Shown piece after piece: positions 1 to 8,247 of a stretch of 55,513 bases of DNA (its first letter is position 1; every line of letters begins with the position of its first letter). The position numbers were made by a program, and so were the translations under genes. Where the stretch lies: positions 1 through 55,513 of the forward strand of contig JAGDWE010000009.1 in NCBI GenBank assembly GCA_023255965.1. Reading direction: 5' to 3'. The notes under the pieces are model-generated. The model worked only from the letters and a program-made list of their open reading frames with translations. It made no database searches and was not told the origin of the DNA. This stretch comes from Desulfurococcales archaeon. GTDB lineage: Archaea > Thermoproteota > Thermoprotei_A > Sulfolobales > NBVN01.

Positions 1-126
1 AACCGAGGCGCTTATATAACAGGGCCACCATGTACGCGTTGGGGCCTGTGAGCTGCTGCCCGCCGATGGCCGGGGCCGCGGGCAGGAGGGGATCGAAAGG
101 TGGGGTGAACCCATGGAAGCAAAAAT
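1..126. other. GC-rich fragment, probable mobile-element remnant
   Basis: This stretch is far richer in G and C than its surroundings. It opens with a segment (gaggcgcttatataac) resembling the TATA-bearing segment of the remnants near 25.06, 36.96 and 52.85 kb. A short open frame runs on the + strand to a stop at about 126, but I recognise no family and the window cuts its left end. It could be the tail of a decayed TnpB-type element or a structured RNA. No gene is claimed. Confidence 0.3.
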
Positions 127-157
127 AGCAAAATAATGGGCATGGGCAACCACTTCT

Positions 158-841
158 TTACGGACTCATTAATAATTTATTTATAATGTGGGTTAATTCC
201 CTTAAATTATTTATCTCATAATAATTGGTGATCTTTAGTTCGCTAAGTAATTTACTGCATGAGCTACAATTAAATAACACAGGATATCCGACGACCTTAA
301 AGGCGCTTACATCCCAATCAGCATCACCTACATAAATAAAGTACTTAGGTGACATCCCAAATAATGTAGCTAATTTGTAAATGACTGCATCCTTCCTAAG
401 CGGATTAACGACTTCGATTCCGTAGGGAAGCAAACAGCCGTTATTATCGAAGAGCAACTTATTAGCGTATATCGTTGTAATACCTAGTTTGCTTCCAACA
501 AGCTCTGCTAGAATATCTATCCCACCGCTAACTATAGCTGTTTTAACGCCTAAGTTATGGAGGTAGTTACATAATTCATCTGCACCGTCATTTAAGGTCA
601 GTACTTTAAATGCCTTAATCACCTCATCACGTTGTATGCACCCCTTCGACGTAAGTAATTTCAAGTCCCTACGCATCCACTCATCATACGTTATTACTCC
701 CTTGTAGAATAGTTCCACATTAACCCTCCTGTAGTCGTCATCCTGAACTCCGAAGTAGCTATGTAGGTACTCCCACGAACTCTTAATAGGTACGAGGACG
801 CCGTCTAAGTCAAAAACCACTGCTAGCCTCCTCTTCAACAT
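158..841 (-). CDS. HAD-superfamily phosphatase, phosphoserine-phosphatase-like
   Basis: This is a cytoplasmic hydrolase of the haloacid dehalogenase fold, 227 aa. Motif I is DLDGVL at residues 11-16, with the nucleophile Asp11 and the acid/base Asp13. Motif II is the SGG near residue 105. A lysine of motif III follows in the PLRKDA segment, and motif IV is VGDADWD near residue 171. A helical cap lies between motifs I and II, the arrangement of the phosphoserine phosphatase subgroup. The substrate cannot be read from sequence; phosphoserine, a phosphoglycolate or another small phosphate ester are possible. It is a single gene, 78 bp downstream of the operon at 920-4885 on the same strand. Confidence 0.8.
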   Translation of the reverse strand: MLKRRLAVVFDLDGVLVPIKSSWEYLHSYFGVQDDDYRRVNVELFYKGVITYDEWMRRDLKLLTSKGCIQRDEVIKAFKVLTLNDGADELCNYLHNLGVKTAIVSGGIDILAELVGSKLGITTIYANKLLFDNNGCLLPYGIEVVNPLRKDAVIYKLATLFGMSPKYFIYVGDADWDVSAFKVVGYPVLFNCSSCSKLLSELKITNYYEINNLRELTHIINKLLMSP

Positions 842-919
842 GCACTATCACGATTTATATAGTTATAGACGTAGAATAAATATGTTAATTGCGCTGAAGA
901 GCCTACCACATCAGTATAG

Positions 920-1765
920 TCATTCTCGGCGCGCTACCTTATCGCGAAGGGCGTTCATGAAGTTAATTAAGAACTCATCGATTGATGCGGGAGCTCCCTT
1001 GCTCTCCAACGAGTTAATTAGTAAGCCACATAAGTTAGTACCGCTTTTATCAAGTACTCTAAGATATATTTCGGAGATACATAGATTGTTCAACTCTGTT
1101 AATGCCTCTATCATCTCTAATCTCTGCCTCATAATCCGTGCTAATTCAGCCGTATACGCAAGTACTAGGATATCTACTAAGCACTCTAAATTCTCAAACT
1201 TAAGTAAAGACCTAATCACATTCTTACTGCTGCTTACGATATTGAAAATCGCCTTCTTAATTAACTCCTTAATTCCCGCAACGTTTCTTAGGTAATGCAA
1301 ATGCTTTAATTCATCTATTAATTCATCTATATTAATTCCATAATTCATCAACCATTTATTCACGCCTTCAAGCTCCGTAATTGCTTCCCCTAGGGCACTC
1401 CATCCACTTGATAAATTGATACTTAATTCAGTAAGTGCTGTAATTAATGAGTTAAAAGCCTTAGATATTAAGGGGATTAAGTGGCTAAGGGTTTCAACTA
1501 CGGAGGCATAGTTGATCCTTAACTCTACAACTCTACATACATCCCTAATTAGATTCATGTAGGGTTCTGAGGCGCTGACCCTTAGCTCCTTTCCATCAAC
1601 TATAAGTAGTAGTTCATTACCTACGAGTTCAATTCTCCTTATGGACTCGATACTGACATCGCTTACTATATTACCCTCTAAGCTATACACCAGCAATTTA
1701 TTGTTCAATATAGAGATACTACATTGAATTACCTCCCCATCTAAGTAGCATCTAGCTAGTACCAC
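920..1765 (-). CDS. Unknown protein with PH-like N-terminal domain and helical C-terminus
   Basis: I do not recognise a named family. The 281-aa product begins with about 75 residues of alternating beta strands closed by one amphipathic helix (SEPYMNLIRDVCRVVEL), a pattern like PH/GRAM-type domains. The remaining ~200 residues are almost entirely helical with heptad-like leucine spacing. There is no signal peptide or membrane segment. The GTG start lies inside the preceding gene (14-nt overlap), so it is almost certainly co-translated with the polytopic protein encoded there. The overlap suggests a cytoplasmic partner of that membrane protein. The PH comparison rests on a strand pattern read by eye and is an inference. 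Confidence 0.65.
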   Translation of the reverse strand: MVLARCYLDGEVIQCSISILNNKLLVYSLEGNIVSDVSIESIRRIELVGNELLLIVDGKELRVSASEPYMNLIRDVCRVVELRINYASVVETLSHLIPLISKAFNSLITALTELSINLSSGWSALGEAITELEGVNKWLMNYGINIDELIDELKHLHYLRNVAGIKELIKKAIFNIVSSSKNVIRSLLKFENLECLVDILVLAYTAELARIMRQRLEMIEALTELNNLCISEIYLRVLDKSGTNLCGLLINSLESKGAPASIDEFLINFMNALRDKVARRE

Positions 1766-3914
1766 TTAATTCCCTCTTAATGACTCTACCATCATAAACA
1801 ACGCCCCCTCTACTACTTAAATATATGCTTAGAAGCCAGCTAAGTACGTTACTCGGTAGAGGTATTTCATCGACATTAATGGAACCATCTATAGAGAGCC
1901 TATCATCAAGGTATTTAATAAAGAGAGATAAATACTTCGCTCTCTTAATGGTAATGTCGATTAGCTTAACATATCCAAGTAACTCACTTAGAGGCTTCAA
2001 TTTACTATTCACTAGGTACTCCACCAATTCCCTGCAAGGTCTATCGATGTAAGTCAGCAATTCATTAACAGCAGCACTTACATCGCTTTTACGTGTTGTG
2101 AGGTAATCTAATTTAATGTCCTTAAGATCGATTAAATTACTCATCTCCAATTCCCTAACATGGACTTCGTTATTAACTGCATCTAAGAACCTAGTCAAAT
2201 TATCTCTCAACGCCATACATACCTCCCTAATATTGAATAACGCTCTAATCGGAGTTACCCCGAACTCTGGCAACACCTTAAATGTTTCACGTAGGTTGTT
2301 TAGAGCGGTTAATACTTCCGAACTACTCATGTCCTTGAACGAATTAATCAACGCCTCTAAATCCCTGCCTAACTTAGTTAAATTGCTGTAGGTGGTCATC
2401 ACCTCATCTTTAAATTCACTATGTACCTTATCGATGAATTCCATGTAGATCTTAATGACGTCGAGCATGACCAAATCCTCAGAGCACTTTATCGGCGCAT
2501 TAACGCTATATGCTTCCTTCCCCAGGACCTCGCGATAATATGTTGATATAACGCTTAATACATTTCCGCATAAGTCGCATAATCTCTTTAGTACTTTCTT
2601 TAATTTAAGTAATGCATCGGGCAACGCCTCTAAATCATTAACTCCCTCTAAGTGTTTAAGCATGTCCGATACATGGCTATCCATCAACCCTGAGGTAAGT
2701 GCGATGCTATTGTATAAATTCTTAACATCATTAACTAAGCTCGCGAATTTATTTAATAAAGAATTCTTAATGCTATTTAAGGACTTACTTAATTCGGTAT
2801 CTAACCTGTTTAATACTTCATTGATGCGTCTAGCTGTTGTCAAGGACTTACTTAATTCCCAACTAATGTTGTCTAATTCCTTAGAGATTTTAGTTAATGA
2901 ATCCTTAACCTCGTTAATGCTTAGCCTCGTTGAGGCGTCGCTAACTTCCTCAATAACTGAGGCATATAAATTTAAATCGCTTCTTAAGCTATTAATCATC
3001 GACATAGCCTTAGATCTCAGTACGTTCGATCTTGTTAGCATTTCATTAAAGGCATTAAGTAGGGCGAATATCGATGCAGTTAAAGGCACAACCACTAAGT
3101 ACCCATAGCGGGTTGCCTGCGGAACTGAAATGACGTTTTGAGAAACTATAACCACGGTTAATACGGCCGCCACGCATAGTACGTACGATGTAGCGGTACG
3201 AATTAGTATGTCCCTAAGCCCATAGGCTTCCGGTAAGAACCTCTTTTTAATGAGTAAGTACATGCAACCTACTAAGGTGTATATAAGTATTATCGACATG
3301 AAGAACATAGCAGGCTTTAATTCAAAGCCAGGTAACATGTAGGTCATATTAAGCATGCTTATATTTGGTACGAACTTGATGTTGGTTATTAGGAGGGGTA
3401 GGATTAGGTAGGGCGCATATATAGACATTAATGATACGGCATATATTATTAAATCCTCTAGACTATTAGACAACACTATATAAGCAGCTATTAAGGCTGG
3501 TGAGGCATAACCCGTAGGATCTAACATAGCCACTGGTAGTGATGCAATTATAAGTATATGGGGCACTATAAAGCCATGTCGCTGTCTCATTACTAAGAAT
3601 GCTGGGATGAAATTAGTTGCCGATATTGCCGCCAATATTAATGAAATGTAGTATGGATCTAATGGACTTCTAAATGCCACTCCTGATACGCTATAACCGA
3701 AGATAAGAGCTACAGATAACGAAATGTACGATAATGCTACACTCTTCCTTATATCTTGGGAGAAAATGTAAAAGTAGGTGATTATCAATATGACAGCATA
3801 TGCTGTGGAAAACAACATTAGCTGAGCCGTACTTATGCCTCCGCTTAATACGTATAGTAGTAGCTCAAACACCAAGACAAATACTATTAGCTGCAGCAGC
3901 TCTATAAATCTCAC
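1752..3914 (-). CDS. Polytopic membrane protein with long cytoplasmic coiled-coil domain
   Basis: The product is 720 aa. Residues 1-290 contain about eight hydrophobic segments, the first at residues 5-24. Residues from about 295 to the end form a soluble domain dominated by long helices with repeated Leu/Ile heptads and many Asn, Ser and Lys residues (for example DSLTKISKELDNISWELSKS), consistent with coiled coil. No enzyme motif is visible. The GTG start overlaps the stop of the upstream gene by four bases, and its own end overlaps the downstream gene by 14, so the three genes form one translational unit. The layout (membrane anchor plus large coiled-coil platform) suits a scaffold or membrane-shaping protein; that role is inferred. 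No family recognised. Confidence 0.75.
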   Translation of the reverse strand: MRFIELLQLIVFVLVFELLLYVLSGGISTAQLMLFSTAYAVILIITYFYIFSQDIRKSVALSYISLSVALIFGYSVSGVAFRSPLDPYYISLILAAISATNFIPAFLVMRQRHGFIVPHILIIASLPVAMLDPTGYASPALIAAYIVLSNSLEDLIIYAVSLMSIYAPYLILPLLITNIKFVPNISMLNMTYMLPGFELKPAMFFMSIILIYTLVGCMYLLIKKRFLPEAYGLRDILIRTATSYVLCVAAVLTVVIVSQNVISVPQATRYGYLVVVPLTASIFALLNAFNEMLTRSNVLRSKAMSMINSLRSDLNLYASVIEEVSDASTRLSINEVKDSLTKISKELDNISWELSKSLTTARRINEVLNRLDTELSKSLNSIKNSLLNKFASLVNDVKNLYNSIALTSGLMDSHVSDMLKHLEGVNDLEALPDALLKLKKVLKRLCDLCGNVLSVISTYYREVLGKEAYSVNAPIKCSEDLVMLDVIKIYMEFIDKVHSEFKDEVMTTYSNLTKLGRDLEALINSFKDMSSSEVLTALNNLRETFKVLPEFGVTPIRALFNIREVCMALRDNLTRFLDAVNNEVHVRELEMSNLIDLKDIKLDYLTTRKSDVSAAVNELLTYIDRPCRELVEYLVNSKLKPLSELLGYVKLIDITIKRAKYLSLFIKYLDDRLSIDGSINVDEIPLPSNVLSWLLSIYLSSRGGVVYDGRVIKRELSGTS

Positions 3915-4885
3915 TTAAGGCCCACCATATATGTCAATTTATCGACATTTATATGTAGACGAAGCTCTCCAGATACATCATATATCTTATGGATGTACCT
4001 CCTGAGGGATTTAATTAAGTGCCCTCTGGGCTCTATGGTTATTACCATGGATTCGTATTGGCCCTTAATCTCCGAAATCCTAATTAAGTCCCTAGATATC
4101 CTTCTAAAGGCCTCAGAATCAACATGTAGAATAAGATCCTTGGTTATAAGGAGTAATGATTCATTAATGTAGGGCTCATAATCGCCTATCAAGTGATGTA
4201 AGAATTTAATGGTATTCACTAAATTCCCAAAGACCTCTAACTCAATGCCGGGAAAACATAAAATCATACCTAATTTACCATAGGCGTCTAGGTAAGTACT
4301 AATCTCACTATAGTTGTCTAATAATGCATTAATACACGATCTTAAGGGATCTATGCCTTTAATTAGCCTCAAATACGTGAATAATTTATCGCTCGTAACT
4401 AATATCGAGTTACTAAGTCCCCCCTCAAGAACCATGGCGATGTAGATTAAGGCATTTAAGGCATCATTATCACTTAACATGCTCGGAAGCCTCATTAAAG
4501 TAAGTACATTACATCTACTATTCAAATCTTTAACTTCCTTAAGCAACTCATACGTTACATATAGGCTATACGGTTCGGTGCTGATTATCACCAAGGCATT
4601 CATGATATCGCTAATGATGTGCGGCTTAACTTTATTAATCGAATCAATTATGAGATGGTTCTTGGAAAGATTGATCCATAGGCCATCTAAATTAAGCTTA
4701 GGTAATGTAATTACGTTACCCTCATTTGGTGTTACGTTATCTAACAATATATATAATGTACTACTACCTAGGCGATCTCTTAAAACCCTATACTCATCTA
4801 AGGATGAGGTTATTACGACATTAACATACGACTTAACATCAGTGGAATCTATTAGGCGAAATAATCTGTCTAGATACTGACTCAT
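3911..4885 (-). CDS. Divergent tubulin/FtsZ-fold protein candidate lacking GTPase loops
   Basis: A longer frame opens at 4909. I prefer the ATG at 4885 because GGTGATG lies just upstream of it; this gives about 324 aa. The strand/helix order follows FtsZ closely. A VNVVIT strand is followed by LYILLDN, then ALVIIST where FtsZ has its T4-loop strand, then CNVLTLMRLP (compare LTVAVVTLPF), then NSILVTSDKLF (compare DTLVVIPNEKLF). A long helix follows, then KLGMILCFPG, YINESLLLITKDLIL and YESMVITIEPRG, which match the order of the C-terminal domain. The glycine-rich GGGTGTG loop is replaced by STEPYSL and the T7 loop is degenerate, so GTP hydrolysis is unlikely. It is the first gene of a three-gene operon. 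The fold call is made by eye and is unproven; the gene itself is solid. Confidence 0.6.
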   Translation of the reverse strand: MSQYLDRLFRLIDSTDVKSYVNVVITSSLDEYRVLRDRLGSSTLYILLDNVTPNEGNVITLPKLNLDGLWINLSKNHLIIDSINKVKPHIISDIMNALVIISTEPYSLYVTYELLKEVKDLNSRCNVLTLMRLPSMLSDNDALNALIYIAMVLEGGLSNSILVTSDKLFTYLRLIKGIDPLRSCINALLDNYSEISTYLDAYGKLGMILCFPGIELEVFGNLVNTIKFLHHLIGDYEPYINESLLLITKDLILHVDSEAFRRISRDLIRISEIKGQYESMVITIEPRGHLIKSLRRYIHKIYDVSGELRLHINVDKLTYMVGLK

Positions 4886-5037
4886 CAACATCACCATTAA
4901 ATAATTCAATAATACATTAATAACTCCACATCCTTATTTTTCCTCTAAATGCTTTTATTACTTAGATGTGTGATGCATTCCTAAAACACGATAATGCTTA
5001 AGAGTATACGATCTACTATCTAAATTAGATGATGAGG

Positions 5038-5046
5038 GAGGTGATC
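5038..5046 (+). promoter_or_regulatory. Near-perfect Shine-Dalgarno sequence in an unusual position
   Basis: The run gaggtgatc is complementary to the 3' end of archaeal 16S rRNA. It is well spaced for the ATG at 5051, but that frame stops after 11 codons. The nuclease gene starts 14 bases further on, at 5065, in another frame. It may serve a small leader peptide, or the true gene start may be misjudged. The same bases can also be read as a C/D-box RNA pattern, which I think less likely. Confidence 0.5.
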
Positions 5047-5064
5047 TCAGATGGGTGAAGATGG

Positions 5065-5745
5065 ATGCAACCGCCTGATTTCTTAGACAAGTTAATGGCG
5101 CTCTATGAAAGGCTCAGCAAAAGGCATTGCATCAACCTAGATGATGTAGGGGTGTATGAGGTAATTAATTACCTGCTTGAAAACGGTGTATTACATAGAG
5201 GCCTTAACCGTGAGTTATGCGTTAAATCTAGGGTTAAGTTCGCCTTAGAGTTAATTAGATTAGGTAGTGATGTAGAGAGGGTAGCCCTCTCACTCGACTG
5301 GCGGGATTTTGAGGAATTAATTAGCGAGTGCTTAATCATGAATAATTATCTAATCATTAAGAACCTTAGGTTCGGGGTTAAGAGGAATGAGGTAGACGTT
5401 ATTGGCGTTAATACGGCATCATCCATCGCTGTCGTAGTGGACTGCAAACATTGGAGTCCAGGATACAGTAAGAAAGGGAAGTTAATTAGTGTATGCCGTG
5501 AACATAGACGTAAGGTTGAGGAATTAAGTAGCCAATGTTCATCGCTTATGGGCACGTACTTACAGTTAGCTAAAGCCAAGTACTTAATACCAGTGGTAGT
5601 GACATTAACTGACGTAATACGTGGATACTTTAACGGGGTATTTATAGTGCCCATATATAGATTTAATGACTACATAGTAAATATCAATTACTATGTAGAA
5701 TTGCTGGGCAGGTCTGAGTTGGTAAGGAATAAGTGTTTTAGCTGA
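5065..5745 (+). CDS. Mrr/RecB-like restriction endonuclease-fold protein
   Basis: The product is 226 aa and soluble. The segment WRDFEELISECL (79-90) is the typical entry helix of the Mrr-type catalytic domain. It is followed by NEVDVIG (108-114) with the catalytic Asp111 and VVDCKHW (124-130) with Asp126 and Lys128, giving a PD-(D/E)xK arrangement. The N-terminal ~75 residues are helical and could bind DNA. No methyltransferase lies beside it, so it is not an obvious restriction-modification system. A role in DNA repair or in defence against foreign DNA is possible. The start is uncertain: ATG 5065 is used, ATG 5095 is an alternative. Confidence 0.7.
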   Translation: MQPPDFLDKLMALYERLSKRHCINLDDVGVYEVINYLLENGVLHRGLNRELCVKSRVKFALELIRLGSDVERVALSLDWRDFEELISECLIMNNYLIIKNLRFGVKRNEVDVIGVNTASSIAVVVDCKHWSPGYSKKGKLISVCREHRRKVEELSSQCSSLMGTYLQLAKAKYLIPVVVTLTDVIRGYFNGVFIVPIYRFNDYIVNINYYVELLGRSELVRNKCFS

Positions 5746-6032
5746 AAAGCCATAATCATTTACAGGTGTGTACCCGAGTAGATGGAACGAAGCCTCCGCC
5801 TTCTAGAGCGGGGGAGAGGTTAGAGCTAAAGTCTAAAAACTTAAAAGCTTCAGCGAATCTATCTTAATCACGGTGATGAGGGTCCGTAGCCACATCCCTA
5901 AAGCGATGTATGATGTATCGGCCCTCCGTAATAGTCCTAAAGATTATATAGTATATGAATCAATGGGAGACGGCATGCTGGGACCCTAGTTCCTTAGGTT
6001 AGGGGGAGATTAGGTAGGAGTGATAGGTAATC
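5746..6032. other. Intergenic region with a solitary TnpB-type hairpin end
   Basis: Bases 5791-5820 form a GC-rich imperfect hairpin (agcctccgccttctagagcg and the following g-rich arm) of the same type as the dispersed element ends elsewhere in the window. Further on, an AT-rich segment near 5943-5957 (gattatatagtatat) is a plausible TATA region for the protease gene starting at 6033. Nothing else is recognised. Confidence 0.45.
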
Positions 6033-7205
6033 ATGGTTATTGAGGTATTGTTGGCGGTATTAGTTGCTGAGTTAATCATTTACTTGCTGAGTAACTATCA
6101 TAAGGGGTTCTCGGCAAGGATTAGGAGGACCGGCTTAAACGTAGGTCTATTTACGTTAATGATCGATGTGGGCAAGTTTGCTGGGCTTAAGGTTAGGAGG
6201 TTTAATACCGTGAGTCGCATAGTGGGATTCGTAGGGATAGCTAACCTCATATCTTTAATAGCGTTATTTTACTGGATTGCTATTCCGTCCCTACTTAACA
6301 TAATTAAGTCCGTGACCTCCGCCGGCGTAGTAGGTGAGTCCCCCTTCGTCCCAGTGGTGCCTGGGGTTACGATTAAGGGCCTAAGCATCATCTACTTCCT
6401 CTTAAGCATAGCGATAGCCATAGTCGCACACGAACTATCCCACGCATTAATAGCGATTAACGAAGGCATTGAGGTCCAATCATGGGGGTTAGGGATTTTC
6501 CTGATATTTCCATTCGCATATGTTAGAATCGATGATGAATCATTTAATAAAGCATCACTGTCGAGTAAGGTTAGGGTACTATCGGCCGGCATACTATCTA
6601 ATACCGCGCTAGCCATAGTCGTTCTCCTATTAATGAACTACGTATCTGGGATCCTATATCAGCATATAGCGGTAGTCATATGCGGTTTAGATCGTAGCCT
6701 AGGTCCAGACGCGCCAGCTATATTAGCTAATATACCCGTTCCTTCAGTGATTAACAGCATTAACGGTACTCCGATTAAGATATTAAGTGATTTGAGGAGC
6801 TATTTGATTTCTATAGCTAATAAATCAACGTCGCTTGTGCTGAACGTATCTAAATTTAATTACCTCATAGACGACTCGATAGTTGACTCCATAGACGGTT
6901 ATCAATTAATCGAAGTATATAAGCCCTCATACTATCCTAGGCTAGGTATCTTAGTCGTTGAAGCATATCTACCATCAGTCCCTAAGGAGCTATATTACCT
7001 AGCTAGGGCCTTCTTCTGGATATACCTCGTAAACATAAGCCTAGCAGTGTTTAATGCAGCCCCATTAATTATAACTGACGGAGGTAGGATAATAGATGAA
7101 TTCCTTAGGAAGTACGGCCTACGTAAGGTCAGTAATGTTATTCAGGCATTAACCATAATAATTGTAGTCGTATTACTTATTACTGGTTTTGTGAACTTCA
7201 TTTAG
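6033..7205 (+). CDS. Site-2 protease family zinc metalloprotease (M50)
   Basis: This is a polytopic intramembrane protease, 390 aa. HELSH at residues 133-137 supplies two zinc ligands and the catalytic glutamate. The distal NAAPLIITDGG segment near residue 349 supplies the third ligand Asp (the usual motif is LDG). Hydrophobic segments surround both motifs. Between them, about residues 210-300 form a soluble PDZ-like insert (PSVINSINGTPIKILSDL resembles the PDZ carboxylate-binding start). The family cuts membrane-bound substrates such as anti-sigma-like regulators or signal-peptide remnants; the archaeal substrate is unknown. The 3' end overlaps the convergent aldolase gene by 8 bp. Confidence 0.88.
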   Translation: MVIEVLLAVLVAELIIYLLSNYHKGFSARIRRTGLNVGLFTLMIDVGKFAGLKVRRFNTVSRIVGFVGIANLISLIALFYWIAIPSLLNIIKSVTSAGVVGESPFVPVVPGVTIKGLSIIYFLLSIAIAIVAHELSHALIAINEGIEVQSWGLGIFLIFPFAYVRIDDESFNKASLSSKVRVLSAGILSNTALAIVVLLLMNYVSGILYQHIAVVICGLDRSLGPDAPAILANIPVPSVINSINGTPIKILSDLRSYLISIANKSTSLVLNVSKFNYLIDDSIVDSIDGYQLIEVYKPSYYPRLGILVVEAYLPSVPKELYYLARAFFWIYLVNISLAVFNAAPLIITDGGRIIDEFLRKYGLRKVSNVIQALTIIIVVVLLITGFVNFI

Positions 7206-7764
7206 TGCTTAATGACTTCCTCATTAAGTACATCTCCGCAACATCCTCTAAGGCCTCAACAGCATTTAACGCTGTATATATGTCCTTGGCAGCTGATACA
7301 ACTCCATGGCCCTGAAGCACTACTACGGGACATTCATCTACAGCCTCATTAACGGCGTTAGCCAGCTCATCAGAGCCCGGCGGATACCTACCTACTACCT
7401 CAATACATGGTATAGAGACCGCTGACTCCACATAAGCACTTAGGTCTATGTTTTCAGTTAAATCAAATAATAGGGTAGTTAGGGGGCTGTGTGCGTGGAT
7501 TACTGCCTTAACCCATTCATAGTTCTTATATAGGTTTAAATGCATCTTATACTCTATAGAAGGTTTAGTTCTACCAACCCACCGACCATCTAGGAATATG
7601 AGCACTATGTCGTCAGGTGTCAACCTATGTTTGGGTTCCTTAGATGGCGTAATCCATATGTAGTCGCCGTTACCTCTAATGCTCGCATTACCTCCCTTAA
7701 CGTTAAGCAGTCCTCTATCATGGAGAACCCTCATTACATCGCATAATACCTCCCTAGTATCCAA
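7198..7764 (-). CDS. Class II aldolase (fuculose-phosphate aldolase/ribulose-phosphate epimerase family)
   Basis: The product is 188 aa, a typical length for the family. KGGNASIR near residues 22-29 matches the phosphate-binding start, and WITPSKEP follows. The catalytic/zinc segment PSIEYKMHLNLY contains the conserved Glu and His, VIHAHSPLT holds two more zinc histidines, and VLQGHGVV the last. It would cleave a sugar-1-phosphate to dihydroxyacetone phosphate and an aldehyde. Archaeal relatives include the fuculose-1-phosphate aldolase of Methanocaldococcus, but the true substrate is not readable here. The gene stands alone, convergent with the protease gene. Confidence 0.85.
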   Translation of the reverse strand: MDTREVLCDVMRVLHDRGLLNVKGGNASIRGNGDYIWITPSKEPKHRLTPDDIVLIFLDGRWVGRTKPSIEYKMHLNLYKNYEWVKAVIHAHSPLTTLLFDLTENIDLSAYVESAVSIPCIEVVGRYPPGSDELANAVNEAVDECPVVVLQGHGVVSAAKDIYTALNAVEALEDVAEMYLMRKSLSTK

Positions 7765-7807
7765 ACTGACACCCTTAGTTACTGGGGGGCATGGTTAATA
7801 AGCTTAT

Positions 7808-7846
7808 AACTGAAGGCCTCGCTCTTCAGGTCTGGTAGGAGGTCAG
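7808..7846 (-). repeat. TnpB-type element end (hairpin plus GCCTTCAGTT flank)
   Basis: Read on the minus strand this is gacctcctaccagacctgaa followed by gagcgaggccttcagtt. It matches the + strand element end at 23950-23990 at most positions, including the flanking GACCTCCT and the CTTCAGTT. It lies about 30 bp beyond one arm of the long inverted repeat, so that repeat is probably part of the same element. Confidence 0.6.
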
Positions 7847-7874
7847 CAGGGCTTTTACGCCCTTCTTAGTGCCT

Positions 7875-8083
7875 AACTTGCTTCTAGTCGTCTCTAAACG
7901 CCTTTAGTAGCTATTAGGTACGCTGAGGCGGTGTCGAGGATCATTAAACCGTATTGGCCGCTGGTTCCATAGATCCGCGGGGCTCTGGGTCCTAAGCAAC
8001 TGCGGTGAGGGCTCGCGGGCGGCGCGATGAGCTACATGCAGCGATCAAAGGTAATTAAAAATGACGAGAGGTCGCGGTATGTG
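7875..8083 (-). repeat. Long inverted repeat, copy 1 (partner at 18073-18279)
   Basis: About 209 bp that reappear inverted at 18073-18279 with one substitution and one 2-bp insertion seen by eye. Homology ends abruptly at both sides. Read on the minus strand, a frame open in the other copy is interrupted here by TAG (atgtag against atgtgg). The unit is GC-rich and lies next to a TnpB-type hairpin end, which suggests a mobile element or MITE of recent origin. It could also be a structured RNA. No known family recognised. Confidence 0.85.
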
Positions 8084-8178
8084 GGGAACGCTAGGTTGTA
8101 TAGCTGTGGAATGCTATAAGATTTTCGATCAGGATAACGCGTAAGAGTTTATTAACCCTTTTAACTCTATAGTATTGT

Positions 8179-8247
8179 GGAGGGTTGAGGAGAGGCCCTC
8201 CAGCCCCGGCGGTAGTTGGGGTTTGTCTAGCTAGCCCCCAACGCCGC
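8179..8247 (-). terminator. Double GC-rich hairpin after the MTHFR gene
   Basis: Two stems lie directly downstream of the stop codon of the minus-strand MTHFR gene. The first pairs 8215-8221 with 8236-8242 (gttgggg with ccccaac), extended by gcgg/ccgc. The second pairs 8179-8184 with 8196-8201 (ggaggg with ccctcc). They probably end or stabilise the transcript. A small structured RNA is an alternative. Confidence 0.45.

Noticed and set aside
840-1295. Long + strand open frame overlapping the PH-like gene
   Set aside because: It lies antisense to a gene with clear codon structure and operon overlap, and its peptide has no recognisable pattern.
5872-5935. C/D-box-like motif (gtgatga, later gtatgatgt) in the protease leader
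   Set aside because: No CTGA box follows at the proper spacing, so the pattern fails as an sRNA.
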